64,000 nucleotides of DNA. Source: Ophiocordyceps camponoti-saundersi (nom. inval.). Taxonomy: Eukaryota; Ascomycota; Sordariomycetes; Hypocreales; Ophiocordycipitaceae. The notes beneath the pieces were generated by a model that was given only the letters and a program-made list of their open reading frames with translations, was not told where the DNA came from and ran no database searches. Location of the stretch: contig PDHQ01000064.1 in assembly GCA_003339415.1 (NCBI GenBank), positions 1 to 64,000 of the forward strand, read 5' to 3'. How positions within the stretch are numbered: position 1 is the stretch's first letter; the number at the start of each line of letters is the position of its first letter. Made by a program: the position numbers and the translations under genes. This document shows positions 10,578-22,515 of this stretch, one piece after another.

Positions 10578-13500
10578 AATTAAAGATAATTTATTTTAGG
10601 AGCCCCTAATTATAATAGGTAAGCTTATAATATAGCCGCTAAGCTTATTCTTCGGCGGTAAAGTAATTATATTTAAAAGTTAAAATATATATTTTTAAGA
10701 ACTTATTAGTAATACTAATAGTAAGGAGAGTATTATAAAACTTTCCTTTAAGTTTAAACTAAGGTAAGTTTTCCGAAAAAACTAAAAGAAGTTTAGTAAT
10801 AAAGTTTATTATAATTATATAAAAAGGAATCGCTAAGGAATAAATAGGAATTATTTCCCTAAGGGGAGGCTATCTATTAGTCTAATTATATTTATAAGTA
10901 TTATATTTATTTATAAAATCGTTAATCTTCTTTTTTAATTAAGAAATAATAAAATTAGAGAAAAGCTTAGCTTATATATATTTTTAACCGGTATAAAATT
11001 TACGAAAATAATACTTAGAAATAATTTCTTTAGCGTAGTTTTCGGGAATATAAAGTTATTATTAATTATCGATATTTTCGAGATATAATAAGCTATTTAC
11101 TTAGATAAAAGGGAGTCCTTCCTAAAAGTCTTTATCTCTAAGTTACTTTAAGATTTCGGATTATTATATATTAAGAAGATATCTTTCGGAAATCTTATAT
11201 TAGAAGGCGTTATTAAGAATAGCTTTTAAAGAAATAAGTACGTAATCTTAATTAATATAATCCTTTTAGATATCTTTAAGTTCTTCTTATTCTTTTTCCG
11301 AGATTACTTTTAAGGGGAGGCGTAAAAAAAAGTTTATAAGAATATTAAAAATACTTAGGATATATCGGACTTTAAGAGGGTATTAACTTAGAAATTAAAA
11401 AGCGAGAGTAAGGTAATTATTACTCCTTATACTAATAATAAAAAGAAAGGTTTATTTTATAATTACTAAAATCGCGGTATAATCTATAAAAATTATAATT
11501 TTTAGTTTCTAAGTTCCGATTAAATAAGTCTAGAGTTTATAATAAGCTTATACTAAATAGGAGATCTTAAGTTTAGTTAGCTAATATCTAATTTCGGCTA
11601 GTTTAAGGGTATAACTAAGATAGTAAATAAGTTTAATAAATTACTAAAGCGGAGCTAAAAATAATTTTTAAGATTCCTCGTTATCGATATAAAAAAGATA
11701 AGCTATAAAACTATTCTCCTAGAAGGTATTAATTTATAAAAAAAGTTAATAATTAGGAAAAAACTAACTAAGAGTAGCGTTATTATAAAAGATATTAGTA
11801 ATATTATTAAAATAGTTAGTTTCTTCCTTCGTTAAGATAATCTTAAACTAAGAGGTAAAGGTATTTCTTTTTAGTTTAATAATAGGTACTTTATTTTCCT
11901 ATCTTTCTCGGAATATTACCGTTTTACGTTTCTAAAAAAGGTTAATTTATTATATAAAACGGGGAATAAGATATCTTATCTATCTAACTAATCTAATCTA
12001 TTACTTAAAATATTATAAGGTATTAGGGAACTTAATATCTTATAAGGCTTTTACCTAAGATTAAGTATTTATTAATATAAATCCGTTAATATAATACCTT
12101 AATATTTTTATAAATAAGTAATAAAAGAATAATTTAGGAGTAGAGAGAGAAAGATTTATACTAACGAAAAGATTAAATACGGTAAATAGATACTTAACGT
12201 AATCTTTTAAAAAGTTAGAGAAGATTACTATATTATCGATATATCTAGTAGCGTATATTTTATATAGTTAAAGAATATAATTAACGAATTTTTATATATA
12301 AGTAAGCGAATTTTTATACCCTATAAGAGCGACTATAGCCTTTTCTAATCTGCGGTAGAAAGTAATTATAAACCGCTCTTAGTAATTTAGATAGATAAGA
12401 AACTAATAGAAGAAGCTTCGAGTATTAATAATAGAAATAACTTTTTTACTTACTAATTTATAGATTATATCTTAAGGGAGAGGTATTAGATATATATTAA
12501 GAATGGCTATACTATTTAAAGCTTATAAGTTATTAATAATATATAATTTACCTTTTCTCTAAATAATAAAATATAAGCTAGCGAAAAGTAAAGCTTTAAG
12601 CGCTTATTCTATTTTACCCTATAAATATATATTATTATACTTTTTATTAAGGAAATCCTAATTAGGTTTATTTAGTAAATAAGGACGTAAACTAAGTTTT
12701 TTCTTATATTAATTATTAATAAGGGGAATCTTTAGATACCGCTTAGGGGGTAGATTAATTAGTTTAGTATTTTCCTAAAGTTTCGGAAGGGAATTATAAA
12801 GCTATTTTACTTTTCTAGATAACTAAGGATTTAATATATAGATTTTAACGCTATATTCTCTTTTAATTTCTAAGATATCGGGTATCTTAGAGATACCTAA
12901 CCGATAAGGTTAACTTAAATCTAGGAAGTTAATAGAAGGTAAATCGGTATTAATTTCGTTAAATAATATTATTTAATCTAAAAAAGAATCTAATATTAAA
13001 CGTTTATCGGGGTTATCCGAGGAGTTTTTCTTAATAATTTATTAAGGGATTATAAAAGAAAATTAATCGTTAAGATTTAATATAATACTAACTTTTTCTT
13101 TTTATTTAAAAGAGATTAGTTTATTACTTAAGTTAAAAATAGTTAAATAGAAATAGTTATAAATAATAAAACTTAAAAAGAAATAAAAGTTAGGGAAGAA
13201 GATAAGGTTACGATTTTTAAGAGGATCTCTAATTAATATTAAAATTATACTTATTAAAAAAAAGGGATTATTATTACTTAAATAGCTATTATATATTTAC
13301 GAATAGCTAGTCCTTTATAAGTAAAATAGTATTTAATATATATTCCTCTATAAAGTTAAATTTAAAGCTCTTATTAAGAGTTAAGAATATTAATTTTATA
13401 AGGGATTAAAAATCCTTATCCTAATAAAACTTTAGTAAAAAGATACTCGATAACCTAAGCGCTAGTTTTAAACTTACTAATATAAAATTTATTATTAATT

Positions 13501-15430
13501 TTACTAATAATATATAAAGTAAAGGTAGCCTAACCGTAAATTAAGGCTAATCTAATACTATTTAAGCTACGAATTATTATTAGATTATAATTAATATTAT
13601 TAAACTTATTAAGTAAGTTTTTTCTAATAAGGGATCTATTTACTTTACTATTAATATATATTTTTATAACGTTAGATAGTTCGTTTTTACCGAATACTAA
13701 AATCTTTATATAAGAAAAACGGGAAACTTATTTTAAAGGAAAATTAGTTATCTAAAAAGTAGCTTCGATAATAAGAAAGTTTTTAAGAAAGAGGTTTCTA
13801 ATAATATTAAAAGGTTTTATCTTATATTTCTTAAAATCTAAAATAAGATAATATAAGTTATTAGCTAATTACTTATCTTTTTTAGCTTTAGATAATTTAA
13901 ATAAGTTAGTTTTATTATCTAGATTATATTCTAAAATATTAAAGATTATATTATATATCTCGGAAAAGATTATAAAGACTCCGTTAATATTAGGATCTTA
14001 TTCGGTAAGTTTATAAGTAAGATTAATAAGGATAAGATTACTTTTTAAGCCTTCTTTATTTTTTTTTAGGAAAAGCTATTTAGTTTTTATTTTAAACTTA
14101 ATATTCTTATTAAAAAGTTTCCGGGTATTATCTATTAGCTTTTTAGGGAAATTATTTAGTTTATAATCCGGTTAGCGGTTTAGATTTCGTAAAGATTTCT
14201 CCTTAGAATTATTTACCTTACGATTACGTCGAGGTAACTTACCTAAAGCTATATACTAAATAGCGTTATTCTATAAATTACCTTAAGTTCCTCTAATTAG
14301 CTTAGTTTAGAAATTTAGAATAAGTTATTTATATTTATATACCTAATTATCTAAGGTATTTTCGCTAGTTAGCTATCGGAAAGTTTCTTAAAGTAAAATA
14401 TTAAGTTAAGAGAAGATAATTATTAGTATAGATTATTCGGGATAAAAAGTTACTTAAGCTATTCTTTTTATTTTAGATACCTATAATCGGAAATCCTTTC
14501 TAGCGAGTATATCTTAAAATATAAAGCTTTATTTTTATATAATAAGAGCGGTAATATTAAGTTAGATAGTAAACCTTTTCTAAAAGGCTTTTACTTATTC
14601 TTAGATTCCTAAATTAGGAAAAGTTAGTTCTAATCTAATTTAGGGGTTTAGATCTCCGGAATACTATTCTATAATATAACCTTAGAGAAAAGAGGGAATA
14701 AGTTATATAAGTTTATCTACGTAATCCTTACTTTAGGTAATAACCTATTTTAAAGCGTTTATAAATCGGTTAATATTTTAGTAAATAATAGTTTAATTAA
14801 TTTCTTTAATCTAATCGAAAATAATATTAAAAATACTAATAAGCTTAAACTATCTAATATTTTTAGCTTATAACTTAACTTATCGTTTAGATAGTTTCTA
14901 AGATTTTAATTAATTATATAATTATAAATTATTATCTAAGTTAATATATCTAAGGTAATTTAGGTTTTAAGGTACGATATTATAAGAGTAAAGTATATTA
15001 TTAACTATCTATACTATTTTTTCCTCTTCCGCGGAAAATAAAAGAGGTTTTCCGGAATTAAACGATATTATAGGAGGATTTAGAAAATATTACCTTATCG
15101 AGGTATTCTTCCTTAAGGTAGATAGTTCTCTTTTTAGAAAGGATTCTTATAGCGTAAAGGTTTTCTTACCTTTATCCTAAGAGGAGGTTTCCTCCTTACC
15201 TTCTTCTTAAAAAGGGATTCTAGTATTTTCCTTACTTTCTACTAGTAAAGTAAGCTACTTATTTTTTTTTTTAGTATTACTTATAGTTTAAAGGTACTTT
15301 TAAATAAAAAATAGCTAGTTTTCTAAGGGAATTCTAAGTAAGTAAGGGATACCGTTAAACGTATATTTTAGTTAATTTACTTATTTAAATAGTTAATTAT
15401 AATTTATTATAATATTTAGATTAGTTAGGA
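10578..15430 (-). mobile_element. Ty3/gypsy chromovirus, proximal part (gag to integrase)
   Basis: The minus strand encodes a RIP-degraded gypsy polyprotein. Reading from right to left, gag-like sequence (about 15,430-14,250) has charged stretches and Pro/Gln-rich text. The reverse transcriptase has a YIDNIVIFS box at about 12,214-12,246 (YIDDIVIFS before mutation) preceded by a GYKNS motif. The integrase has a HHCC zinc region (about 11,060-10,860) and the first core Asp (about 10,800). The frame is interrupted at 10,573 by the copia element, within the ISDxDPKF segment that carries the second catalytic Asp. Its 5' LTR was not found. Stops and CA/TG loss show complete inactivation. Confidence 0.75.
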
Positions 15431-16380
15431 AAAATTCGATTATAGTAAGTAACTTAGTTTTTTAGGGATTATTTTAATATAGTAAGTATTTTTAAACTAG
15501 CTTTATTTCCCCGTATTATAAAGGAGGAAATTTACTTTAGAAAGGGTAAAGTTTTTTTACTATTTTATAAATATTAAAAGCACGAGCTTCTTCTTTCCTA
15601 GCTATAATTTCTTTCTCGATTACTTTAAGGAGTTTAAGGGTAAAGAAATAATATATAGCTAAGGTTAAGTAATAAATATAGTAAAGCTTTCTTCTAAGCT
15701 AAAAATCTACGCTTATAAAGTTTTATTAGTAAAAAATATTTCGGGTCTAACTTACTACCTTAATAGCTAAAGATTTATAAGTTAGTAAAATATAAAATTA
15801 CTATTAGTTAATATACGCTTATATATATAATTTACTAGTAATTATATATATTAAGCTAGCTACTAAATATAATATATAAGAAAAGGAGATAAGCTAGCTA
15901 CTAATCGTAAGATTATAAAATAGCTACTATAAAAAATATAAGTATAAGTAAAAATCTTTTAAAAATTAAAATAATAATTATAAAAGAATCTAAATTATTA
16001 CTTAAAGGAATATTAAGCTAATTATATAGCTAGGAGCTTAAGGAAGATTTCTTAGTATAATCTTAAAAGTATTTACTTAAAAGGATTTTACGGTGATTTC
16101 CGAGTATATTCGTAAAATAGAGATTTCCTAGTATACGGTGATTTCCTAACGTATAGGGATTTCCTAGTAAAATCCGGAGATTTCTAGAGGTATATTTTAA
16201 TACTAAATCTTATTAGAAATCTTAGTAAAATCCTAAGAGTTATTATAGAGAAATCCTAAGAGGAAATCTTAGTAATTTCTTAAGCGTAAAGGTAATAAAG
16301 TTTCTAAGGGAAATCCGAGTAAAATCCTAAGTTAGGAAATCCTAGGGAAATATTATAAGAGGTTAAGCGATTTATAGGGG
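15431..16380. other. AT-rich region, possible gypsy 5' LTR area
   Basis: No coding text is recognised here. AAGCTAGCTACTAA-type units occur twice (about 15,852 and 15,890). The gypsy 5' LTR would be expected in this area, but no counterpart was found near 2,000-2,690. The right part carries the short repeats listed next. Confidence 0.4.
16088..16365. repeat. Degenerate short interspersed repeats (GATTTCCTAG / AAATCCTAAG)
   Basis: Units resembling GATTTCCTAGTA and the opposite-strand type AAATCCTAAG recur about a dozen times in 280 bp, some preceded by GGTG. A few TG dinucleotides survive (GGTGATTTCC twice). The pattern is irregular and not a clean tandem array. It could be LTR-internal or subterminal repeats of an unrecognised element. 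Confidence 0.45.
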
Positions 16381-18700
16381 TGTTTATTACACGTCCCGTA
16401 TTAGTTAGGTTTTATAACCTAGCCGATCTAAAGCTCGATTAAATAGTTAAATACGTCGCAAAGCCCGAGATTAAGGAAGATTAGGAAGATTAACTTAATA
16501 AAAACGAATTCTTCTAATTCGGACCTAATAATATTAATAATAATAATAATAACGATAAAAATTATAATTATCCTAGCGATCGAGGCTTATAAGAGCTTAC
16601 TAGTAACCTTAAGGCGGGAAACGCACCTAATTTAGGTAATAAAACCGTAAGCCCTTCTTAATCCGAAAAACTAGCTACGCCTTTAAATATAATATAATTC
16701 CTTACGCCTAATTAAACGCCCGGCGCCCGATTTAATAATTTAGCCGATAAAGAAGCTCCTCTATAAGCTAAGCTAAGGAATAAGGCTACGATACTTATAA
16801 CTAATCGAAAAACCTAATTAGTAATAATAGCTATAGCTAATTCTACTACTAACGCTATTTTCCGTAATATCGACGAAGAAGAGGCAGAGATTCCTAACTT
16901 TATCCTTCCGATTAACGCTATATTTAATATTTTAATACTATTAACGCTTAAAAGCTAGTAGGATATCTATAAATAATCCGATTATCTCTTTTATTAGCGC
17001 CTAGCGATAAATACCGAAATTAAAGCTTTTTATAATTAATAGACTTAGGATCTTATTAATTAACTTATCGGTAAGTAAGTTTTACTTAGTAAATAGGTAT
17101 TTACGATAAAAACGCCCGAGAATAAAGCTATAATTACTAAGGCACGCTAGTATATAAAAGGGGATAAAGAAGAGGCCTTATACTTTATTAAGGACCTTTA
17201 CGCCGCTATTATATACCTCTTTTCCGTTCGAGTATTCCTATTAATTATAGTATCTTAAGATCTTAAATAGCGATAATTTAATATTATTAACGCGTTCGTT
17301 AACGCCCCTTATTAGGAGGAATTTTTCGTCGATTAGCCGTATCTATTTAAAGATAGCACGAATCGAGTATATAAGCTTAATTAAGCCTTATATAGCCTTA
17401 AGTTATCTCCCGCGATATAGTTTATATACGCTAGTAAGGCCCTTAAGCGCCGTAAATAGTAATAACTTAAATCTAAGTTTTATATCTATACTTATTCTAA
17501 GGGATTTATTATATTTCTTTACGTTAACGATATTATTATTATAGCGCTAATAGTAGCCCTTATCGATAAAAGTAAGGGTATTTTAAAGGAATTATAAGAT
17601 CTATATAACTTAGGCGAACCTATTACCTTTTTAGGCTTATAATTTCGTAGGAACCGTACTATATATATAATTTACGTATATTAAGAGAAATATACTATTA
17701 AAATACTTAAACTATTCGGCGAAGGCGTTACGAACGCTATATAAACGCCCTAGCTACCTAAGGTTAAAATACCCGCTAATTAGAAAATATAGCCGCTCGC
17801 GATACCTTAAAAAGAATAGCTAAAGAGAATAGGTAGTATAAATTATCTCTCTAACGGTATAAGGCCTAACTTAGCCTTTACGAATAGTAAATTATATAAA
17901 GGTAACCTTAATCTAACCGCCTCGTACCTTCTTATATAGAAGAATTTAATACGATACTTTTACGGTATAAAGAGCCTAAGCCTTACGCTTAGAGGTACTT
18001 ATAGCCCTTAAGATTTAAAACCTCGTATTTTTATAGATACCTCCTTTATAGATAATTTATATATAAGATACTTAATAGCCGGATATATCGTTTTTATTAG
18101 TATAGGCCCTATATATTAGAAATCGAAATAGTAAACGCTTATAATATTATCGTTAACGGAGGCCGAATTTATTAATTTAACGCCTATAAGTATAAGCCTA
18201 ATTTAGATAAACGAGATTCTTAAGAATTTAAAGCTATTATAGTAATAAACGCCTATAATTATATTTACCGATAGCCTTAACGCTAAAGCTATCGCCTTTA
18301 ATAAGTTTAAAGTAGCCCGAATAAGATATATTAATATACGATATAAATAAGTTATTAATTATATAGAAAAGCGATTCTTTACGATCTAATATATTAGTAT
18401 AGCTAATATAGCTATAGATAGCCTTATAAAGCTTTTATAGCGTCTCTAATACGCTAAATTTATTTATATATTATATTTTTCTAACCTAAAAATTACGATC
18501 TTACCCTCTAAGGCTAAAAATAATATAAAGGGCAGCCCTTATATACTATTAGATAAGCCTAGGGCGCCCGATAATAAAGCCCGCAATACCCTTATACCTC
18601 CCGATAATAATAGTACTAATACTAAATAAACCGATCGATTAAATTAAAAGACTAATAAATAATATAATATAAGATTTCTATTACTAGGGGATCCCGTACT
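16381..18700 (+). mobile_element. Second Ty1/copia element, RT-RNase H fragment
   Basis: With Gln/Trp stops read through, the plus strand gives a copia reverse transcriptase. Visible are QVFTIK (KWVFTIK type), FNIINAFVNAP, FLYVNDIIII (the YVDD active site, about 17,515-17,535) and FLGL. RNase H follows with a TEAEF motif at 18,151-18,170. The integrase and most of gag are missing; the upstream part is a Pro/Asn/Glu-rich segment. It is clearly a different copia lineage from the one at 3615-10572, since the motifs differ. The left edge at 16,381 is where GGGGTGTT appears and is a guess. Confidence 0.75.
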
Positions 18701-19458
18701 TAAAGGGGGGATCTTAAGGAAGAAGAGTAATTAGTATCGCGCTATAGCTATTAATTAAGATAGGATAGATCGTTTTAGAGAGGTAGGTATCGATTAAGAG
18801 AGGATAGATAAGGTATATTACGATAATTAACCTTACTATTAGCCCGGCTTCGTGCCACCGCCGATCCCGCGATATATACCCTTTAATACGCCTCTAAGCG
18901 ATTATTCCGGCCTTAAAAATATTAATAGTAAGCATTTTTAGGCCCCTTACTATTAGATATATTAACTTATATAACTTTAGTAGTATTTCCTTACTAAGCG
19001 ATACGAATAACGATACCTCTCTTTATATATATATATACCTATAAAGCTTATAGCTTATTTTTAGCCTCTAGCTTAAATAGGAATTTTTCCTTTAAATTAG
19101 GCCTCTTAATACCCTTTATATAGGCGTTTTTAACCCCTCTTAACGGCTTAATTTAACCTTCTTAATAGCTTAGATTAACCTATTTAAGGCCTCTTAAGAG
19201 TAGCTTAGAGAGGCTTATTCTTACTATTTTCTGCTATTTCCTTTACTAATCGACCGATCCGGAACGGAATAACCCTATCCGGGACCTAATTTAATCTCTT
19301 AAATCTTATTTTTTTTTATTATATTTTTAAGCTATTTAAGCCCTTTACTGGCCTTTTAAGAAAAGCCTAAAAACGCTATTTTTACTATTTTATTATTTTC
19401 CGCGCTTTGCGGCACGGGATAACTATTTTCCGCTCGTTTAAGCGGGCCTAAAGGGGGG
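18701..19458 (+). repeat. Probable 3' end of second copia element
   Basis: An AAAGGGGGG polypurine run followed by a TTAAGG word ends the coding part (about 18,704-18,722). A nearly identical AAAGGGGGG then TGTTAAGG occurs at 19,450-19,465, exactly where RIP stops. The DNA between has LTR-like features, including a TATA-rich stretch near 19,023-19,040, and is RIP-mutated, though an unmutated GTGCCACC survives near 18,852. It may be one LTR followed by the beginning of a second, truncated copy. I could not prove the LTR boundaries. Confidence 0.4.
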
Positions 19459-21009
19459 TGTTAAGGGGGTCCACGTGACCAGCCCCGCCCGACCTCGCAC
19501 ACGACCTAGCCTAGCCATCCTAGCCTAGACCTAGCACACACATAATACACACACATCAGTGCACCCACCCGATGGCCTGTGCCCACCTTGTGTCACCATA
19601 GTATGTATATACGTACGTTCGTACGGGTGCCACGTATGTATGTATGTATGTATGTCATGAGGTGTAAGTGCGTGTGTTCACTGTGTAGTAAGTAAGTGGT
19701 TATATGTAGAAGATGGCGTGCGAGCGCATCGAGGTGTGCGCATGTGTACATATGTATGTATGTGCTGTCTCTCTCTCTGTCTGTACACATTGTGCAGGCT
19801 TACACGCCATCAACCATCGGGGCCCCCCAACACGCGCCCGCCACTGCAGCCGGTGACGATAAAGGGCGCATCACAAGGGCGAGAGGAAGAAGGAGACCCA
19901 TCCATCAGTCCACCCAACTCACTCCCCCTCTCTCTTCAACGACCGCCGTCACCTTCACCGTCACCGTACGAGCATACAGTACAATCTCTCGCACATACAT
20001 AAAGCACAGCAAGCCCAGCCATAATAAACGTTGGGAGACAAAGAAAGGAAAAGAAAAAAAAAAACCCTACAGTACAAACCATACAGAGAAAGGAAAAAAA
20101 AAATTCATCTCCCACGTGTCATTCCATTTCCCCAACCCTCCTTTTCCTCCCCCCTTTCCCCTTCCAAAACCGCTCACTTATCCTTTCGTTTCCCCTATGA
20201 GAGTTTCGCTTTACAAACCCCTCCCCCTTCTCGCTATCTCAACTCTCTTTTCCTCAATCGTCATTGCGCCCCCCCCGGAGAAGCCGACGTAGCGCCGTCG
20301 GTTCGTCAACGGAGAACCGGACCGGACTTGTACGCCGTTCGGCTCCCCGCGCCCGGGGGGGGAGGGGAAAGGTGAAAAAAAAGAGGAGGGAGGCGTGTGC
20401 GTTGTGGTTGAGGGGGAAAAAAAGGGACGTTAAAAGATGAACAACGAAAAAAAAAAAAACCAATGTCGTCACTCGTTAGTGACCCCCAGTTAAAATAAAG
20501 AGAATTAGAGAAAGAAAGAAAAAGAGACCACGTTGGTGTGTTGCGTCCGAGCAAAGGCGCCATCACACGCTATCGCTTAATGTTTCCGCTTGGAGGTATG
20601 TGTGTATGTATGTGTATGTATGTATGTGTGTGCATGTTCCCACTTGGAAGTTGGAGGTAATATGAGTATCTCTCTCTCTCTCTGTCCTCTCTGTCCTCTC
20701 TCTCCTTTCTCTCCTTTCTCTCTTGTGCTTGCAAAGAAAAGTTCGTGAAACATCTCGCGCAATCTTTGTACGTTGAGTTTTCAATTGGTCTTCCCTCCAC
20801 TTCATTGATGTTGCATTTCTGCTGGATAGACAGGTAAGGTAGCCGAGGTAAAGGGAGGAGGAGGAGCCGGTGCCGTCGCTGCAATCCGTAAAGATATGTC
20901 ATTTCGTAATGAATGACGTGTGGGATTCGCGCTTCTGAGAAGATGACACCTGACGACGGACGGAAATGACCCAGAAAGAGAGAGAAGAGAGAAAGAATAA
21001 ACATCTCGA
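19459..21009. other. Intergenic, transition from RIP block to gene space
   Basis: CA and TG return immediately, with CACACA and (TATG)n stretches near 19,540-19,660 and 20,596-20,632. A CT-rich tract covers 20,670-20,732, and short poly-C and poly-A runs occur. Several open frames exist but are Pro/Ser/Arg-rich or simple-repeat translations. I see no supported gene. Confidence 0.6.
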
Positions 21010-22041
21010 CTAGCCGCGGCCGCCCCCCAACGGCTCGACTGACTTGACAAGGTCGGTAATCGTCACAATCTTGTACCCTCTCCTCCGCAGCTCCGGCAGG
21101 ACGATGCGCAACATGGGGGCGGTCCACTCGCGACGATCGTGACAGATGACAATGGCGCCGGGATGGGCCATGCTGAGGATATGTCGCGCGTTGACCGACG
21201 GGTAGGGGATCTGTGGATCGTGGGGATAGACGCTGCCGAGGACGATGCGGATGCCGCGGCTGCCCATGAGGTCGCGCATCCGACGGTTGATGAGCCCTGA
21301 GCCCGGACGAAAGTAGTTGTTGGGCAGGGAGGATCCCTCCGCGGTGTAGGCTTCGACAAGTATGGCCTTGACCGCCGCCACGTCGGCTTCTAGCCTTTGA
21401 TCCGAGAGCGCGTGCGAAGGCTCGTCGTGCATGGCATGGTTGGCGAGTTCGTGACCCTCGCGAACCAGACGACGTAACTCCTTCTCACGACCCTGCACCT
21501 GATCACCGATGACGAAAAACGTCGCGTGTGCATCATTCTCCTTCAGGACCTCCATGATGTCCGCCGTTTGGGAAGAAGGCGCGTCGTCAATGGACAAGGC
21601 CATGACGCGTTCCGTAGTCGTCATCTCGAACAACACGTCCGGATACCGAGCCCGGAGGTACGAGAGCAGGAACCGAGGCGGCTTGTAAACGCAGTAGGCC
21701 GAGTAAAGCGGGAGGAGAAGCAGCGCCGCGAGGGCCGTCAGCGCCGCCATGGTCGCCATTCGGTTGCGCCGAACCCTTCGCCGTAGCCGGTTCGGCAGCC
21801 GGAGCAGTTGCGCCAGTCGGGGCATCGTCCGTTCAAACAAGACGGAGGCCCCCCCTCTCTCCCTCCTCATGGACGAATGAGGGAGAGCGGATTGGCTTTG
21901 TTCAGGCGCGCATTGAGCCTGTTGATGATGGCGCCCCCGTTTTTCTTCTCGCCGCCTCGCGTCACCTTGCTGAAAGGGAGACTTTCCCCTGTATCGATCC
22001 TGCTCGTGCTTGATTCCAGACGACGGAAGATTCGATGGCAT
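21010..22041 (-). CDS. Polysaccharide deacetylase, single-pass membrane protein
   Basis: A 343-aa open frame with a NodB-type polysaccharide deacetylase domain, the fold of chitin and peptidoglycan deacetylases. The motifs seen are SIDDAPS (motif 1, with both Asp), HATFFVIG, GHELANHAMHDEPS (motif 2 region) and YFRPGSG (motif 3). Motif 2 is not the usual HxxxH: it reads NHAMHDEP, so the second metal His is shifted or replaced. A transmembrane helix lies at residues about 94-116, after an Arg-rich stretch, suggesting type II orientation with the enzyme in the secretory lumen or at the cell surface. A start at residue 73 (position 21825, MPRLAQ) would put the helix near the N-terminus and is at least as likely as the first Met. 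The natural substrate cannot be told; chitin or a related amino sugar is an inference. Confidence 0.85.
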   Translation of the reverse strand: MPSNLPSSGIKHEQDRYRGKSPFQQGDARRREEKRGRHHQQAQCAPEQSQSALPHSSMRRERGGASVLFERTMPRLAQLLRLPNRLRRRVRRNRMATMAALTALAALLLLPLYSAYCVYKPPRFLLSYLRARYPDVLFEMTTTERVMALSIDDAPSSQTADIMEVLKENDAHATFFVIGDQVQGREKELRRLVREGHELANHAMHDEPSHALSDQRLEADVAAVKAILVEAYTAEGSSLPNNYFRPGSGLINRRMRDLMGSRGIRIVLGSVYPHDPQIPYPSVNARHILSMAHPGAIVICHDRREWTAPMLRIVLPELRRRGYKIVTITDLVKSVEPLGGGRG

Positions 22042-22515
22042 TCAAATGGGAACCTGGGAAGAGGGGAGAAGAAGCGTCTGTAGTGATTCGTCGTATCTGC
22101 TCCTGTTTAAGCCGTCATATGCACGTGTGTATGTCGTCGGCGCTTTCTCGCCCTCACCGTATCCCGCCCCCCCCCCCCCTTCCCCTTTACTATTAGGGCT
22201 TCAGCTACTGCCCATCATCACTGATCAGTAAGCAAGGGTGAGCTCATCAGCTGTCATTTGGGTGTGGAAGGGACGAATACGAATACGAGGAATGATAGCA
22301 AAGGGCATCTACCCCACGCTATGGGTACGGGGGAAAACGTGAGGCCACACTCTACTAGGCGGGTCTGCAAGGTTACTGAAAGGTCGCCATACCACGGATC
22401 TGCTCAGTCTAGATAAACGTCATCCCTGAACTAAGAAAACCGCCCCGTATCCCCCCTTCTGGTTTGATCGATGATCGTTGATAACATGAAAGGAAACAGT
22501 CACAAAGACCATCTT
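22042..22515. other. Intergenic, deacetylase promoter side
   Basis: This is the space between the deacetylase start and the end of the PLP enzyme. A run of 13 C lies at 22167-22179. I see no gene. Confidence 0.6.

Larger units (their letters stand above)
1..19458. repeat. RIP-saturated AT-rich transposon block
   Basis: The block is strongly AT-rich and nearly lacks CpA and TpG, while CpG, CpC and CpT remain common. This is the signature of repeat-induced point mutation, which converts C to T mainly at CpA on both strands. No intact gene-sized reading frame is present. Reading TAA/TAG as mutated CAA, CAG or TGG codons recovers retrotransposon proteins in several places, annotated separately. 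The few surviving CA/TG dinucleotides are mostly in GCA/TGC context. The block ends abruptly near 19,458, where CA-rich DNA starts. It probably continues to the left of the window. Confidence 0.9.

Noticed and set aside
19696..20292. 198-aa open frame on plus
   Set aside because: The translation is dominated by repeats (TATG, poly-A, Pro/Phe runs), and no conserved segment or splice structure is seen.
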